A program made the position numbers and the translations under genes. Under the pieces are notes generated by a model. It was not told the DNA's origin and made no database searches. It saw only the letters and a list, made by a program, of their open reading frames with translations. Below, one piece after another: positions 30,455 to 40,648 of a stretch of DNA of 64,000 nt. This DNA comes from Lysobacter gummosus (lineage in GTDB: Bacteria; Pseudomonadota; Gammaproteobacteria; Xanthomonadales; Xanthomonadaceae), in the NCBI RefSeq assembly GCF_001442805.1, contig NZ_CP011131.1, forward strand, positions 2,418,001-2,482,000, in the 5' to 3' direction. Within the stretch, counting starts at the first letter, position 1. Every line of letters starts with the position of its first letter.

Positions 30455-33217
30455 ATGCAAGCTGTCATACGGCTGCGACGCCGTCCGTTGTCCGTCGTTC
30501 TCGCGCTGAGCCTGTCGGCGCTGGCCGCGTCCGCGCAGGCCCTGGCCGCCGACGCCGAACCCGCGCCGGGCGACAAACCCGCGACCTTGCTCGATCAGGT
30601 CGTGGTCACCGGTTCGCGCATTCCGCGCGCCAGCCTGGAAGGGCCATCGCCGGTCACCGTGATCAGCGGGGAAGAGATCGACAAGCAAGGCTTTCGCAGC
30701 GCGTTCGACGCGCTCGCCGCGTTGAGCCAGAACACCGGCGTGGTGCAGGGCGAGGACTACGGCAATACCTTCACTCCGGCGGCCAATGTCATCAACTTGC
30801 GCGGCCTGGGGCCCAATCACACCCTGGTGCTGATCAACGGCCGGCGTCAGGCCGATTACCCGCTGGCCTACGAAGGCTCGGTCAACGTCGTCAATCTGGC
30901 GAATATTCCCAGCGCCCTGATCGAACGCATCGAAGTGCTCGGCGGCGGCGCCTCGGCGGTGTACGGCTCCGACGCGGTCGCCGGCGTGGTCAATTTCATT
31001 CTCAAGAAGAAATTCGACGGCACCCAGCTCAATCTGCGCGTGGGCGGCACCGAGCATGGCGGCGGGCAGAATCAGCGACTGCAGGTGGTCAGCGGTTATT
31101 CCAACGATCGTTTCGACGCGGTGTACGGCGTCGAGCTCTCGCACCGTCAGGCGATCTGGGGCGACCAGCGCGACTTCATGGATTCGCTGCTGGACAACCC
31201 GAGCGGCGACGCGCTGCTGGCGACCCAGGTGGGTTTTCGCCGCAATGCGCGCACCAATGGCTATATCGATCCGGGCGCGGCCTGCGGCGGGTTGTCCGGC
31301 CTTTATCATGGCTCGGTCTTCCGTGCGAACAACCCGCGCCAGGGCTGGTACTGCGGCAGCAACGAAGCCTCGCCGGCGTTCTGGACGCTGCAGACGCAGA
31401 AGAAGAGCGCCGACGCCTACGGCCTGCTGACCTGGCATCTGAGCGATCGCACCGAGCTGTTCGCCGACGTGCAACTGGGCACGACCAGCATCGAGAACAA
31501 CACCCGCGCGCCCAGTTGGACTTCGGACAACAACTACTTCCTCAATCAGGCCAGCGGCCTCAACGAGATCTGGTATCGCCGCATCGCGCCGGAAGAAATC
31601 GGTTCGGCGCACGCCAACAACAACCGATTCCTGGAGCGCTCGTGGGCGTTCTCGCTCGGCGCGCGCGGCGCGCTCGGCGACAGCGACTGGAACTACGAGC
31701 TGGCCTACAACCACGGCCGCAACGAAAACCGCACCAAGCGCCGGCAGTTCCTGGCCGGCATCAACGAGTTCTACCTCGGCCCGCGCCTGGGCACCACCGC
31801 GACCGGCATCGGCATCTACAACCCCGATCCGGCGCGTCTGTACCAGCCGCTGAGCCCGGCCGACTATCAGCGCCTGACCGGTTTCTACGAAGGCGTCAAC
31901 GCCGCCTGGATCCAGAACCTGAGCTTCAGCGTCAACGGCAACCTGTTCGATCTGCCGGCCGGCACGGTCGGCTTCGCCGGCGTGCTCGAAGCCGGTACGC
32001 AGGGCTACAGCAACAGGCCCGATCCGCGTTTGGGCGACGGCACGTTCTGGAACACCAGCGCCGGCTCGCGGGCCAGCGGCGATCGCGACCGCTACGCCAT
32101 CGGCGCGGAGATCAACGTGCCGATCTTCAGCACGCTGACCGCATCGGCGGCGGCGCGTTACGACGAATTCCGCTTCGCCGGACGCAAGTCGGGCAAGGCG
32201 ACCTGGAACGCGGGACTGGAATTCCGCCCGACCGATACGCTGCTGATTCGCGCCACCGCCGCCACCAGCTTCCGCGCGCCGGACATGAACTACATCTTCG
32301 CCGCGCAAACCCGCGGCTATAACCCGGGCATGACCGATTACTGGCGCTGCCGAACGGCCGGTCAGCCCTACGACAATTGCGACTTCACCGGCCTTGCGAT
32401 CGACTATACCAGCAGCGGCAACCCGGAACTGAAACCGGAGAACGGCAAGTCCTATGGCCTGGGCGTGGTGTGGTCGCCGTCGGAGCATTTCGATCTGTCG
32501 CTGGATTACTACAGCATCCGCCTGGAGGACGAACTCACCAACCTCGACAGCAGCCGCATCCTGCGCGAAGAGGGCGACTGCCGCCTCGGCCGGACCCTCA
32601 GCGGCGAGCCGCGCGACATCAACTCGCCCAATTGCCGCGAAGTGTTGAGCCGGGTGATCCGCAACCCGTCCGACGCGCCGGTGCAGCCCGATCAGGTGCG
32701 CCGCGTGCTGGTCAACGCCATCAACGCCGCCTCCGAGCGTACCGACGGCATCGACCTGAAGAGCAACCTGCGCTGGAGCGCGGGCCGCTTCGGCGACTTC
32801 GCCGCGCGCGTGGCCTACACCTTGGTGATCAAGCACGACTACCAGCAATTCGCCGACGATCCGAAGATCGACCTGCGCAACACCCTGGACCCGCTGGAAG
32901 CCGGCGACTGGCGCAGCAAGATCAACACCGGCGTGACCTGGACGATCGGCCCGTGGAGCACCAACCTCACCGCGCTGCGTTACGGCAGCCTGCCCAAGAG
33001 CGACGGCAGCGGCCGCTACGGTCCGTATACCCGTTACAACGGCAGCGTGTCGTACAACTTCGGCGACAAGTCCACGCTGTCGCTGATCGTCAACAACCTG
33101 CGCGATTCCAATCCGCCGCAGGACCGCAACAACGGCGGCTGGCCGTTCTATCCGGTCGGCAATTACGATCCCTACGGGCGTCAGTTCTGGCTGGAGTACA
33201 ACCACCAGTTCCAATAA
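30455..33217 (+). CDS. TonB-dependent outer-membrane receptor
   Basis: A 920-residue TonB-dependent receptor. A signal peptide (cleavage near ALAAD, about residue 33) is followed by a TonB-box-like ATLLDQVVVTGSRIPR. The plug domain (about 50-180) has VITVISGEEI, NLRGLGPNHTLVLINGRR and YGSDAVAGVVNF, and the 22-strand beta-barrel ends in the typical aromatic WLEYNHQFQ with a C-terminal aromatic motif. The extracellular loops contain pairs of Cys. No TonB or transporter genes are adjacent, and no ligand can be named; it could import siderophores, peptides or glycans. Confidence 0.93.
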   Translation: MQAVIRLRRRPLSVVLALSLSALAASAQALAADAEPAPGDKPATLLDQVVVTGSRIPRASLEGPSPVTVISGEEIDKQGFRSAFDALAALSQNTGVVQGEDYGNTFTPAANVINLRGLGPNHTLVLINGRRQADYPLAYEGSVNVVNLANIPSALIERIEVLGGGASAVYGSDAVAGVVNFILKKKFDGTQLNLRVGGTEHGGGQNQRLQVVSGYSNDRFDAVYGVELSHRQAIWGDQRDFMDSLLDNPSGDALLATQVGFRRNARTNGYIDPGAACGGLSGLYHGSVFRANNPRQGWYCGSNEASPAFWTLQTQKKSADAYGLLTWHLSDRTELFADVQLGTTSIENNTRAPSWTSDNNYFLNQASGLNEIWYRRIAPEEIGSAHANNNRFLERSWAFSLGARGALGDSDWNYELAYNHGRNENRTKRRQFLAGINEFYLGPRLGTTATGIGIYNPDPARLYQPLSPADYQRLTGFYEGVNAAWIQNLSFSVNGNLFDLPAGTVGFAGVLEAGTQGYSNRPDPRLGDGTFWNTSAGSRASGDRDRYAIGAEINVPIFSTLTASAAARYDEFRFAGRKSGKATWNAGLEFRPTDTLLIRATAATSFRAPDMNYIFAAQTRGYNPGMTDYWRCRTAGQPYDNCDFTGLAIDYTSSGNPELKPENGKSYGLGVVWSPSEHFDLSLDYYSIRLEDELTNLDSSRILREEGDCRLGRTLSGEPRDINSPNCREVLSRVIRNPSDAPVQPDQVRRVLVNAINAASERTDGIDLKSNLRWSAGRFGDFAARVAYTLVIKHDYQQFADDPKIDLRNTLDPLEAGDWRSKINTGVTWTIGPWSTNLTALRYGSLPKSDGSGRYGPYTRYNGSVSYNFGDKSTLSLIVNNLRDSNPPQDRNNGGWPFYPVGNYDPYGRQFWLEYNHQFQ

Positions 33218-33270
33218 GAGTCCGTTCGCGGTGTGCGCTTAGAGATGTCGAGCGTCCGCGCTTCTGGTTT

Positions 33271-33389
33271 GGCTCGTCATTCCCGCGAACGCGGGAATCC
33301 AGAGCCTTTCGTGCGAGAACGTTTGAAGTTACTGGATGTTCGGTTCTGTCGAAGTAAAGCGGCGCCCGCGTTCGCGGGAATGACGAGCC
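33271..33389. mobile_element. 119-bp miniature element with 25-bp perfect terminal inverted repeats, copy 1
   Basis: The two ends are perfect 25-bp inverted repeats. Each arm contains its own palindrome around TTCCCGCGAACGCGGGAA. The inner part (GGCGCC... CGTGCGAGAACG... ACTGGATGTTCGG) is shared with the 46558-46672 element. There is no coding capacity. It lies between the TonB receptor and the next gene. Confidence 0.75.
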
Positions 33390-33410
33390 TGAAAATCCAA
33401 GCTGACGCCA

Positions 33411-33440
33411 GGAAAAAGCGGGCTTCGGCCCGCTTTTTCC
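33411..33440. terminator. Bidirectional rho-independent terminator
   Basis: A perfect 13-bp stem GGAAAAAGCGGGC / GCCCGCTTTTTCC closes TTCG. It lies between the convergent TonB-receptor gene and the 33461-33892 gene and can serve both; it closely resembles the terminator after pnp. Confidence 0.95.
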
Positions 33441-33460
33441 CGGTCATCGCATCGTATCGC

Positions 33461-33892
33461 TCACAGCGGCGAATTGATCTGCACGTCGCGGCTCAGCGTT
33501 CGCGCGATGCCGGTGGCCAGATCGGTATAGGTGACGTTGACCACGTCCACGATCGGCATGCCGCCGCGATAGGTCGTGCGGCAGCTCTTGGTCGTGCACG
33601 GCAGCACCAGGCCGTTGTCGTTGGTCCACACGAAACTGTAGTTGCCGGCCGGCAGATTGCGGATGTCGAAATCCGCGCTGTAGCTGCTGGCGCCCTGGTA
33701 GAAGGTCGAGCAATTGCCCAGGTTGCCCGGCGGCGGCGGTTGCGTGTTCGGGCCGACGAAGCAGTACAGCACCGGGCCCAGCGGCAATGCCTGCGCGCCG
33801 GCCGCGGGCGCGGCGCGGGCCGGGCCCATGCCGGCCAGGGCGAGCGCGCCGCACAGCAGGGCGTTCATCAAAATCCATCCATTTGATTTCAT
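33461..33892 (-). CDS. Small secreted protein of unknown function
   Basis: A 143-residue product with a signal peptide (ILMNALLCGALALAGMGPARA, cleavage near residue 27). The mature part has two Cys pairs (CFVG...CSTF and CTTKSC) and beta-rich sequence (NYSFVWTNDNGLVLPC) resembling a single compact disulfide-bonded domain. No family was recognised. AGGA lies nine bases upstream of the ATG at 33892. Confidence 0.72.
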   Translation of the reverse strand: MKSNGWILMNALLCGALALAGMGPARAAPAAGAQALPLGPVLYCFVGPNTQPPPPGNLGNCSTFYQGASSYSADFDIRNLPAGNYSFVWTNDNGLVLPCTTKSCRTTYRGGMPIVDVVNVTYTDLATGIARTLSRDVQINSPL

Positions 33893-34118
33893 GACGTACA
33901 TTCCTGTGTATCGCCAGACCATCCTGGCCGATCGAGGATAGCGCCGCGCCGTCGCCACGCGCGCGACCTGTCGGTATTGACAGGGGCCATCGCGCGCCGG
34001 GACCGCGCACCGGCGCCGACTTGACCCGGGCGCATCGCCCGGCGTCGCAGCGCAGCATGCCGGCGCGCGGATGCGTCTCGCGGTCGCAGCGGCCCGGCGG
34101 GCCCGTCGGCCCGGGCGG

Positions 34119-34127
34119 TGCGATAAT
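34119..34127 (+). promoter_or_regulatory. Extended -10 promoter of the regB-like gene
   Basis: TGCGATAAT is an extended -10 element. It sits 28 bases before the GTG at 34155 and inside the open frame that would begin at the ATG at 34071. That argues for the GTG as the true start. Confidence 0.55.
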
Positions 34128-34154
34128 CGGGCTTCGTCTCCCACGGATCGCCCC

Positions 34155-35387
34155 GTGCTGCAACTGCTGATCTACCTGCGATACCTGTCGGTGGCCGGGC
34201 AGATGCTGACCGTGGTGTTCGTGGTCCAGCGCCTGAACCTGCCGATCCCGGCCGAACCGCTGCTGTCGATCTCAATCGGCCTGCTCGCGTTCAACCTGCT
34301 CAGCCACTGGTGGTGGCTGGCCCATCGCGACGCCGGCCCGCGCGCGCTGGTGCTGCAGTTGCTGGTCGATCAGCTGGCGCTGACCGCGTTGCTGTATTAC
34401 TCCGGCGGCCCGGCCAATCCGTTCGTGTCGCTGTATCTGGTGCCGGTGGCGCTGGCGGCGATCGGCCTGGACATCGCGCCCATGCTCGGCCTGACCGTGC
34501 TGACCGCGGCGCTGTACACCTGGCTGATGCGCCATCACGTGGATCTGCCGCATATGCACGGCAGCGACTTCCAACTGCACGTGACCGGGATGTGGGTGAA
34601 CTTCCTGCTCTCGGCCGGAATCATGGTGGTGGTGCTGAGCCGGTTCATGACCATCGTGCGCGATCAGCGCCGCCGCCTGTCGGAAGCGCGCGAACGCGCG
34701 ATCCGCGACGAATCGCTGTCGGCGCTGGGTTCGCTCGCCGCCGGCACCGCGCACGAATTGAACACGCCGCTGGCGACGATGGGCCTGTTGGTGGACGACT
34801 GGATGGCCAGCGAACAACCGCCGCCGCGCGAAGACATCGAGCTGCTGCGCTCGCAACTGGCGCATTGCCGCGATCACGTGCGCGCGCTGGCCGAGATGGC
34901 GCGCCGCGGCGCCGCCGGCGAAACCACGCTGGAAGACGCGGACGGCTTCGTGCATGCCTGCGTCGATCGCTGGCGCCTGCTGCGGCCTAACGCGACCGCG
35001 GTGTTCCATCCCGGCGCGCCCGAGCGCAAGGTGCGCGTGGACGCGGGCCTGCCGCAGGCGCTGATCAACCTGATCAACAACGCCGCCGACGCCAATGCCG
35101 CGCGCGGCGTCGATGAGCCGGTCGAGGTGACGACGCAGGCGCGCGAGAACTGGCTGACCGTGTCCATCCTCGATCGCGGCGCGGGGCCGGCGCAGATCGC
35201 CGCGCGCCCGCGCCTGGACAACGAAGGGCAGGGGCTCGGCATCGGCCTGATGATTTCCAAGGCCGGCATCGAGCGCAGCCGCGGCCGGGTGCGGCAGGTG
35301 GAACGCGAAGGCGGCGGTTGCGTGACCGAGGTCGATCTGCCGTTCGCCGCGCCGTCGTCGTCGCCCGCCGCGCAGGCGACGCCATGA
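34155..35387 (+). CDS. RegB/PrrB-type sensor histidine kinase
   Basis: A 410-residue membrane histidine kinase of the RegB/PrrB/ActS type. Six transmembrane helices occupy about residues 1-160. The family signature GGPANPF (about 84-90) is the quinone-binding, redox-sensing motif. The H-box TAHELNTPLATM has the phosphorylated His200, and the ATP-binding domain has NLINNAADANAA, DRGAG and GLGIGL. RegB homologues sense the respiratory redox state. The regulator gene overlaps its stop by 4 bases (ATGA). An ATG at 34071 is an alternative start but lies upstream of the likely promoter. Confidence 0.9.
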   Translation: MLQLLIYLRYLSVAGQMLTVVFVVQRLNLPIPAEPLLSISIGLLAFNLLSHWWWLAHRDAGPRALVLQLLVDQLALTALLYYSGGPANPFVSLYLVPVALAAIGLDIAPMLGLTVLTAALYTWLMRHHVDLPHMHGSDFQLHVTGMWVNFLLSAGIMVVVLSRFMTIVRDQRRRLSEARERAIRDESLSALGSLAAGTAHELNTPLATMGLLVDDWMASEQPPPREDIELLRSQLAHCRDHVRALAEMARRGAAGETTLEDADGFVHACVDRWRLLRPNATAVFHPGAPERKVRVDAGLPQALINLINNAADANAARGVDEPVEVTTQARENWLTVSILDRGAGPAQIAARPRLDNEGQGLGIGLMISKAGIERSRGRVRQVEREGGGCVTEVDLPFAAPSSSPAAQATP

Positions 35388-35932
35388 GCCTGCCCGCGCG
35401 CATGCTGCTGGTCGACGACGATCTGGCGTTCTGCCAGGTGCTCGCGCGCATGCTGGCGCGCCGCGGCGTCGAGGTGCAGGCGCGTCACGACGCGGCCAGC
35501 GCGCTGGCCGCGCTGGAGGATTTCGCCGCCGACGGCATCGTCCTGGACCTCAAGCTCGGCGCCGACAACGGCCTGCTGCTGATTCACGACCTGCGCGCGC
35601 GCTGTCCGCAGGCGCGGATCGTGCTCGCCACCGGTTACGCCAGCATCGCCACCGCGGTCGATGCGATGCGCCGCGGCGCCTGGAACTATCTGCCCAAGCC
35701 GTTCGACATCGACGCGCTGGCGCAAGCGTTCGAATCGCCGTCGCCGCAGGCGCCGCCGCCGGAACCGCCGGCCGAGCCGCCGTCGCTGCGCCGCCAGGGC
35801 TGGGAGCACATGCAGCGCGTGCTGGCCGAATGCGGCGGCAACGTTTCGGCGGCGGCGCGCATGCTCGGCGTGGACCGGCGCACCTTGCAGCGCAAACTGG
35901 CGAAGCGGCCGGTGCGCGAGCGGCCGGAGTAG
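35384..35932 (+). CDS. RegA/PrrA-type response regulator
   Basis: A 182-residue response regulator. The receiver domain (about 1-120) has the acidic pair LVDDD, phosphorylated Asp55 in IVLDLKLG, the Thr region LATGYAS and Lys in LPKPFD. A Pro-rich linker leads to a Fis-type HTH (CGGNVSAAARMLGVDRRTLQRKLAK) matching RegA-family regulators. It is the natural partner of the overlapping sensor. In other bacteria RegA controls respiration, carbon and nitrogen fixation and terminal oxidases; its targets here cannot be seen. Confidence 0.93.
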   Translation: MSLPARMLLVDDDLAFCQVLARMLARRGVEVQARHDAASALAALEDFAADGIVLDLKLGADNGLLLIHDLRARCPQARIVLATGYASIATAVDAMRRGAWNYLPKPFDIDALAQAFESPSPQAPPPEPPAEPPSLRRQGWEHMQRVLAECGGNVSAAARMLGVDRRTLQRKLAKRPVRERPE

Positions 35933-36040
35933 GGCCGGCGCGTTATCGGCGCGACGCGGCGTTCATCGGTGCGGCGTGCGGCTTGAAGCGCTTGAGCCGG
36001 CACGCGGTGCGCTGAAAAATCCGAATCGCGCCGGTTCCGG

Positions 36041-39000
36041 TCAATGGAAATCGCGCGAATGCGTCGTCAGCGAGCCCAGCAACGGCGTGAGGTCTTCCAT
36101 GCGCGAAGCGATGATGTGCTGGACACCGTCCACGTGTTCCAGGCGTCCGTCGATCGCCATCAACCGCGACTCGACCAGCACGCGGCGCTGGCGCTGGGCC
36201 AGGTCGCGCCAGACCACCGCGTTGACCATGCCGTCCTCGTCTTCCAGGCTCAGGAAGGTCACCCCGCTGGAGGTTTCCGGATGCTGGCGCACCGTCACCA
36301 GGCCGGCGAAGCGCACCCGCGCGCCGTGTTCGACCTTGGCCAGTTGCGATGAGCGCCGGCAACGCCGCGCATGCAGCGCGCTGCGCAACAGCGACAGGGG
36401 ATGCCGGCCGAGCGTCGTGCCGAGCAACGCGTAGTCGGCCTGCACGTCCTCGCCCGGGCTCGGCAGCGGCAACGACACCGGCGCCTCACTGCGCGCCACG
36501 CCCGCGAACAGCGGCAACTGCGTATCCACCCCGGCGACCGCCCAGCGCGCGCGATGGCGATGGCCGGCGAGCGCGCGCAACGCTCCCGCGTCGGCGAGCA
36601 GGGCGCGCACGCGCGCATCGATCGCGGCACGCGCGCACAAGTCCTCGACATCGCGCCACGGCGCCCGCGCGCGCGCGTCGGACATGCGATCGGCCGAGGC
36701 TTCGTCGAAGCCGTTGATCAGGCGCAGGCCCATGCGGATGGCATGCGGATGCCCGCCGCGGCCGCCCGGCGCGGCTTCCAGCGTGCAGTCCCAATCGCTG
36801 TAGCGCACGTCCACCGGCAGCACCGTGACGCCGTTGCGGCGCACGTCCTGCAGTATCTGGCCGTGGGTGTAGAACCCCATCGGCATGGAGTTGATGATGC
36901 CGCAGGCGAACGCGGCCGGATGGTAGTGCTTGAGCCAACAGCTGACGTAGGCGATCAGGGCGAAGCTGGCGGCGTGCGATTCGGGGAAGCCGTAGCTGCC
37001 GAAGCCCTTGATCTGTTCGAAGATGCGGTGGGCGAAGTCTTCCGTATAGCCGCGTTCCAGCATTCCGGCGCGCAGCCGCTCGCGATGCGGCTCAAGCCCG
37101 CCGTGGCGTTTCCATGCCGCCATCGACCGGCGCAGCTGATCGGCTTCGCCGGGCGAGTAGCCGGCGGCGACGATCGCGATCTGCATGACCTGTTCCTGGA
37201 ATAGCGGAATGCCCAGCGTGCGCTTGAGCACGCCCTTGAGCGCTTCGGAAGGGTATTCGACCAAGGTCGGGTCTTTGCGCCGCAACAGATACGGATTGAC
37301 CATGTCGCCCTGAATCGGCCCCGGCCGCACGATCGCGATCTCGATGACCAGGTCGTAGAAGTTCTGCGGCCGCAGCCGCGGCAACATCGACATCTGCGCG
37401 CGCGATTCGATCTGGAACACGCCGACGGTGTCGGCCTTGCAGATCATGCCGTAGACGTTCTGGTCGTCGCCGAGCCGCGAAATGGAATCCATCGTGATCG
37501 TGCCGTGGCCCTGGTCCTCCAGCGACTTGAGGATCTTGCGAACGGCCGTGAGCATGCCCAGCGCCAGGCAATCGACCTTGATGATCTGCATCGCATCCAG
37601 ATCGTCCTTGTCCCATTGCACGACGGTCCGGTCGTCCATCGCCGCGTTCTCGACCGGAACCAGGGTGTGCAAGGGATGCTCGGAGATGACGAAGCCGCCC
37701 GGGTGCTGGGACAGATGGCGCGGGAAGCTGTTTTGGACCAATTGCGAGCTCAGCGCCAACACGTTGCGCAGCAGCGCCGATTGCGTATCGAAACCGCGTT
37801 CGTGCAACTGATCGGGCTGTGGGACGTCTTCGCTCCAGCGGTCCAGCATCCGCGACAATTCCGCGATCTGATCCTGCGGCATGCCCAGCGCGGCGGCGAC
37901 GCTGCGCACGGCGCTGCGCCCGCGATAGCTGATGGCCACCGCGGTCAGCGCCGCGCGATGGCGGCCGTAGCGATTGAAGACGTACTGGAGGATTTCCTCG
38001 CGCCGCTCGTGCTCGAAGTCGACGTCGATATCCGGCGGCTCGTTGCGTTCCACCGACATGAAGCGCTCGAACAGCATCTCCATCCGGTCCGGAGAGGTCT
38101 CGGTGATGCCCAGGACATAGCAGACCAGCGAATTGGCCGCCGAACCGCGGCCCTGGCACAGGATCTCCAGCGAGCGGGCGTGATTGACGATGTCGTGGAC
38201 GGTCAGGAAGAAGGATTCGTATTCCAGCGTTCCGATGACGCGCAGTTCATGCACGAGTTGTTTCAGATGCTTGAGCTTGGCGCCGCCGGGCCAGCGTTTC
38301 CGGGCGCCCTGGATGACCAGGGCGCGCAGCAGGGATTTCGCGCTGTGGCCGGCCGGCACGAGTTCGTGCGGGTACTGATACTTGAGGTCGCGCTTGAGAT
38401 CGAACCCGGCGCAGCGCTGGGCGATCTTCACCGTCTCGGCCAGCATCGCCGCCGGATAGATCGCCTGCAGCGCCTTGCGGATGCGCAGGTGGCGCTCGCC
38501 GTTGGGAAACAGCAGTTCTCCGGCCGCGGCGACCGTGGTGTGATGGCGCACCGCGGTCAACACGTCCTGCAGCGGACGGCGCCCGCGTTCGTGCATATGC
38601 ACATCGCCTGCCGCCACCGCCGGCAGGCCGTGGCGGGCGGCCAGCGCGCTCAGTTGCGCCAATCGCGCGTCGTCGTCGGGGCCGCGATGCAGTTCGACCG
38701 CGAGCCAGAGCCGGTCGCCGAAGTTCGCCTGCAACCACGCGGCATGGGCGTCGTCGTGTTCGTCGTTATCGGGTATCCACAGTGCGAGCAGGTGGGCGCT
38801 GCGCTCGCGGAAGTCATCGGCCAGGCTGAGGTATTCGCCTTTTTTCGCGCGTCTGCGGGCCTGCGTGATCAAGCCGCACAGATCGCTGTAGCCGGCCATG
38901 TCGGTCGCCAGCAAGACGATCTTCGGCCCTTCGTGCACGCGGATTTCGCTGCCGACGATCAAGGCCAGCCCGGTGCGTTGCTCGGCTTGCCAGGCGCGGA

Positions 39001-39190
39001 CGATGCCGGCGAGCGAGCATTCGTCGGTAATGGCCAGCGCGCGATAGCCCAGCGCCTTGGCCCGGTCGAACAATTCGTCGGCGACCGACGCGCCGCGCTG
39101 GAAACTGAAAGCCGACAGGCAATGCAGTTCGGCGTAGTCCGGCAAGGGCTCCGAGGTGGCGAGCGCGCGTGCGTGCGGCGGAAGGTTCAT
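36041..39190 (-). CDS. dnaE2: Error-prone DNA polymerase III alpha-like subunit
   Basis: DnaE2 (ImuC) is the polymerase of the SOS mutasome ImuA-ImuB-DnaE2, which makes mutagenic translesion synthesis after DNA damage. The 1049-residue product has an N-terminal PHP domain ([25 protein letters not shown]). The catalytic motif [16 protein letters not shown] lies near residue 385, and a helix-hairpin-helix and OB-fold region sit at the end. The ATG at 39190 overlaps the imuB stop by 4 bases. It lacks the C-terminal clamp and tau contacts seen in replicative DnaE1 (family knowledge). Confidence 0.96.
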   Translation of the reverse strand: MNLPPHARALATSEPLPDYAELHCLSAFSFQRGASVADELFDRAKALGYRALAITDECSLAGIVRAWQAEQRTGLALIVGSEIRVHEGPKIVLLATDMAGYSDLCGLITQARRRAKKGEYLSLADDFRERSAHLLALWIPDNDEHDDAHAAWLQANFGDRLWLAVELHRGPDDDARLAQLSALAARHGLPAVAAGDVHMHERGRRPLQDVLTAVRHHTTVAAAGELLFPNGERHLRIRKALQAIYPAAMLAETVKIAQRCAGFDLKRDLKYQYPHELVPAGHSAKSLLRALVIQGARKRWPGGAKLKHLKQLVHELRVIGTLEYESFFLTVHDIVNHARSLEILCQGRGSAANSLVCYVLGITETSPDRMEMLFERFMSVERNEPPDIDVDFEHERREEILQYVFNRYGRHRAALTAVAISYRGRSAVRSVAAALGMPQDQIAELSRMLDRWSEDVPQPDQLHERGFDTQSALLRNVLALSSQLVQNSFPRHLSQHPGGFVISEHPLHTLVPVENAAMDDRTVVQWDKDDLDAMQIIKVDCLALGMLTAVRKILKSLEDQGHGTITMDSISRLGDDQNVYGMICKADTVGVFQIESRAQMSMLPRLRPQNFYDLVIEIAIVRPGPIQGDMVNPYLLRRKDPTLVEYPSEALKGVLKRTLGIPLFQEQVMQIAIVAAGYSPGEADQLRRSMAAWKRHGGLEPHRERLRAGMLERGYTEDFAHRIFEQIKGFGSYGFPESHAASFALIAYVSCWLKHYHPAAFACGIINSMPMGFYTHGQILQDVRRNGVTVLPVDVRYSDWDCTLEAAPGGRGGHPHAIRMGLRLINGFDEASADRMSDARARAPWRDVEDLCARAAIDARVRALLADAGALRALAGHRHRARWAVAGVDTQLPLFAGVARSEAPVSLPLPSPGEDVQADYALLGTTLGRHPLSLLRSALHARRCRRSSQLAKVEHGARVRFAGLVTVRQHPETSSGVTFLSLEDEDGMVNAVVWRDLAQRQRRVLVESRLMAIDGRLEHVDGVQHIIASRMEDLTPLLGSLTTHSRDFH

Positions 39191-40638
39191 GCGAACCAGC
39201 CGTGCAGCATCAGCGGCCCATCGCCGCCAGCGTCGCGATACGCCCAGGCGCGCTGGCCGCGGGCGGTTTCGACCAGGTAGTAATCGCGCCGCACGTCGTC
39301 CTGGTCCCACCAGCCCGATTCGATGCGCTCGGGGCCGGCGAGGATGCGCGCGATCGGTTCGCGCAGCGGTTCGGGCGCGGCCAGCAGCCAGCCGGGACGG
39401 GTCGCCTCGGCGGCAACGGCCGGCGCGGTGGGTTTGTTCGAACGCGGCGCGTCGCCGACCACGCGGCGCCAGGCGCGTTCGGGGCGATGATCGGGATGCA
39501 GCGCCAGTCCGTGCACGTCTTCGTCGCCGAGCCGCGCGCGCAGGCGTTCGCGCAACTGCGCCCAGGGCAGGGCTTGCTGCGGACGCGGGTCGAACAGGTC
39601 GCGGCGCGCGGGCACGAACGGCGGCAGTTCTTCCGCGAGCAGGCGCAGGCCGATCACCGGCGCGGGCAATTGCGCGTGCTGCAATCGCCCGCGCGCCAGT
39701 TCGAACAGCATCGCCGCCTCGCGCTCGGGCGCGAGCAGGCCGACCGCGATTTCGCTGTCGGCGATGCGCTCGCGATGGCTGTGGTGTTCGTGTTCGAGCA
39801 GCAGCTTGAAACGCGCCACGCCGCCGTCGCGGCCGGACAGGTACGCGGACAGGTCGGCGGTGAGGCGGCGCAGCGGAAACAGCAGGGCCAGGCTGGATTC
39901 GACTTCGTGGCCGAGCTCGATGCGCGCGTCGAAGAAATCCGCCGGCTGGAAATACGTCATCGGCGGCGAGGCTTCGCCGCGCAGCGCGTCGAGCCGGGTC
40001 AGCACGTCCTGGCCGAAACGCCGCGCCAGCGGCGCGCGCGGCAGGGCGAATACCGCGCCGAGCTTGCGCAGGCCCATGCGCTGCAGCGCCTGCACGACGT
40101 CGGCGTCGAGGCCGCAGCGTTCGATCGGCATCTTGCCCAGCGCGCTCAGCAGCATGTCGTCGTCGAAGAACAATCCGTCGGCGAGGTTGGTCAGCGCGCG
40201 GGCGGCGTACGGATTCGGCGCGGCGGCCATGCGGTAGCGGAAGCCGAGTTCGCGCAATTCCTCGCCCAGGCGCTTGTGCAGTTGCGGCCACAGGCCGAAC
40301 AGCTTCCGGCTGCGGCCGATCTCCAGCACGATGGCGTGGGCGAACTGCGTGCTGACCTGCGAACTGTAGCGATAGGCCCAGGCCGCGAGCAGGCTGCGCG
40401 CGTGTTCGACCGCCTGCGGATCGTGTTCGACCATCTGGAAGCCATCGACGATGGCGTGCGCGGCGATCAGCGACATCCCCGGCTTGAGCCCGAGCGCGCG
40501 CGCGGCGGCGTTGACCGCGTGCAGTCGGCGGCGCGCGTGCGGGCCATCGACCAGCACCAGCGGGCGCTCGGGATGCGGGTGATTGCGAAGGACCACGTCC
40601 ATCGCCATTTGCGGCAGCAGCAGGCAGGCCCAGCGCAT
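39187..40638 (-). CDS. imuB: Y-family polymerase-like mutasome protein
   Basis: ImuB resembles Y-family polymerases but lacks their catalytic acidic residues, and it acts as a hub linking ImuA, DnaE2 and the sliding clamp. The 483-residue product starts [18 protein letters not shown], without the DMDAFFA motif of active polymerases. It keeps the palm/finger-like region ([28 protein letters not shown]) and the C-terminal part. It overlaps dnaE2 by 4 bases and is 10 bases from imuA. Confidence 0.95.
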   Translation of the reverse strand: MRWACLLLPQMAMDVVLRNHPHPERPLVLVDGPHARRRLHAVNAAARALGLKPGMSLIAAHAIVDGFQMVEHDPQAVEHARSLLAAWAYRYSSQVSTQFAHAIVLEIGRSRKLFGLWPQLHKRLGEELRELGFRYRMAAAPNPYAARALTNLADGLFFDDDMLLSALGKMPIERCGLDADVVQALQRMGLRKLGAVFALPRAPLARRFGQDVLTRLDALRGEASPPMTYFQPADFFDARIELGHEVESSLALLFPLRRLTADLSAYLSGRDGGVARFKLLLEHEHHSHRERIADSEIAVGLLAPEREAAMLFELARGRLQHAQLPAPVIGLRLLAEELPPFVPARRDLFDPRPQQALPWAQLRERLRARLGDEDVHGLALHPDHRPERAWRRVVGDAPRSNKPTAPAVAAEATRPGWLLAAPEPLREPIARILAGPERIESGWWDQDDVRRDYYLVETARGQRAWAYRDAGGDGPLMLHGWFA

Positions 40639-40648
40639 GGCGATGGAC

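Noticed and set aside
30200..33214. Long open frame on the minus strand opposite the TonB receptor
   Set aside because: It is the high-GC antisense shadow of a clear receptor gene; it lacks a known family and has poor start context.
33233..33886. Open frame across the miniature element and opposite the secreted protein
   Set aside because: It consists of repeat DNA, a terminator and antisense of a gene with a signal peptide.
34071..34154. ATG at 34071 as the start of the RegB-like gene
   Set aside because: An extended -10 element lies inside this extension and the added residues are Arg-rich and unlike the family; the GTG at 34155 is preferred.
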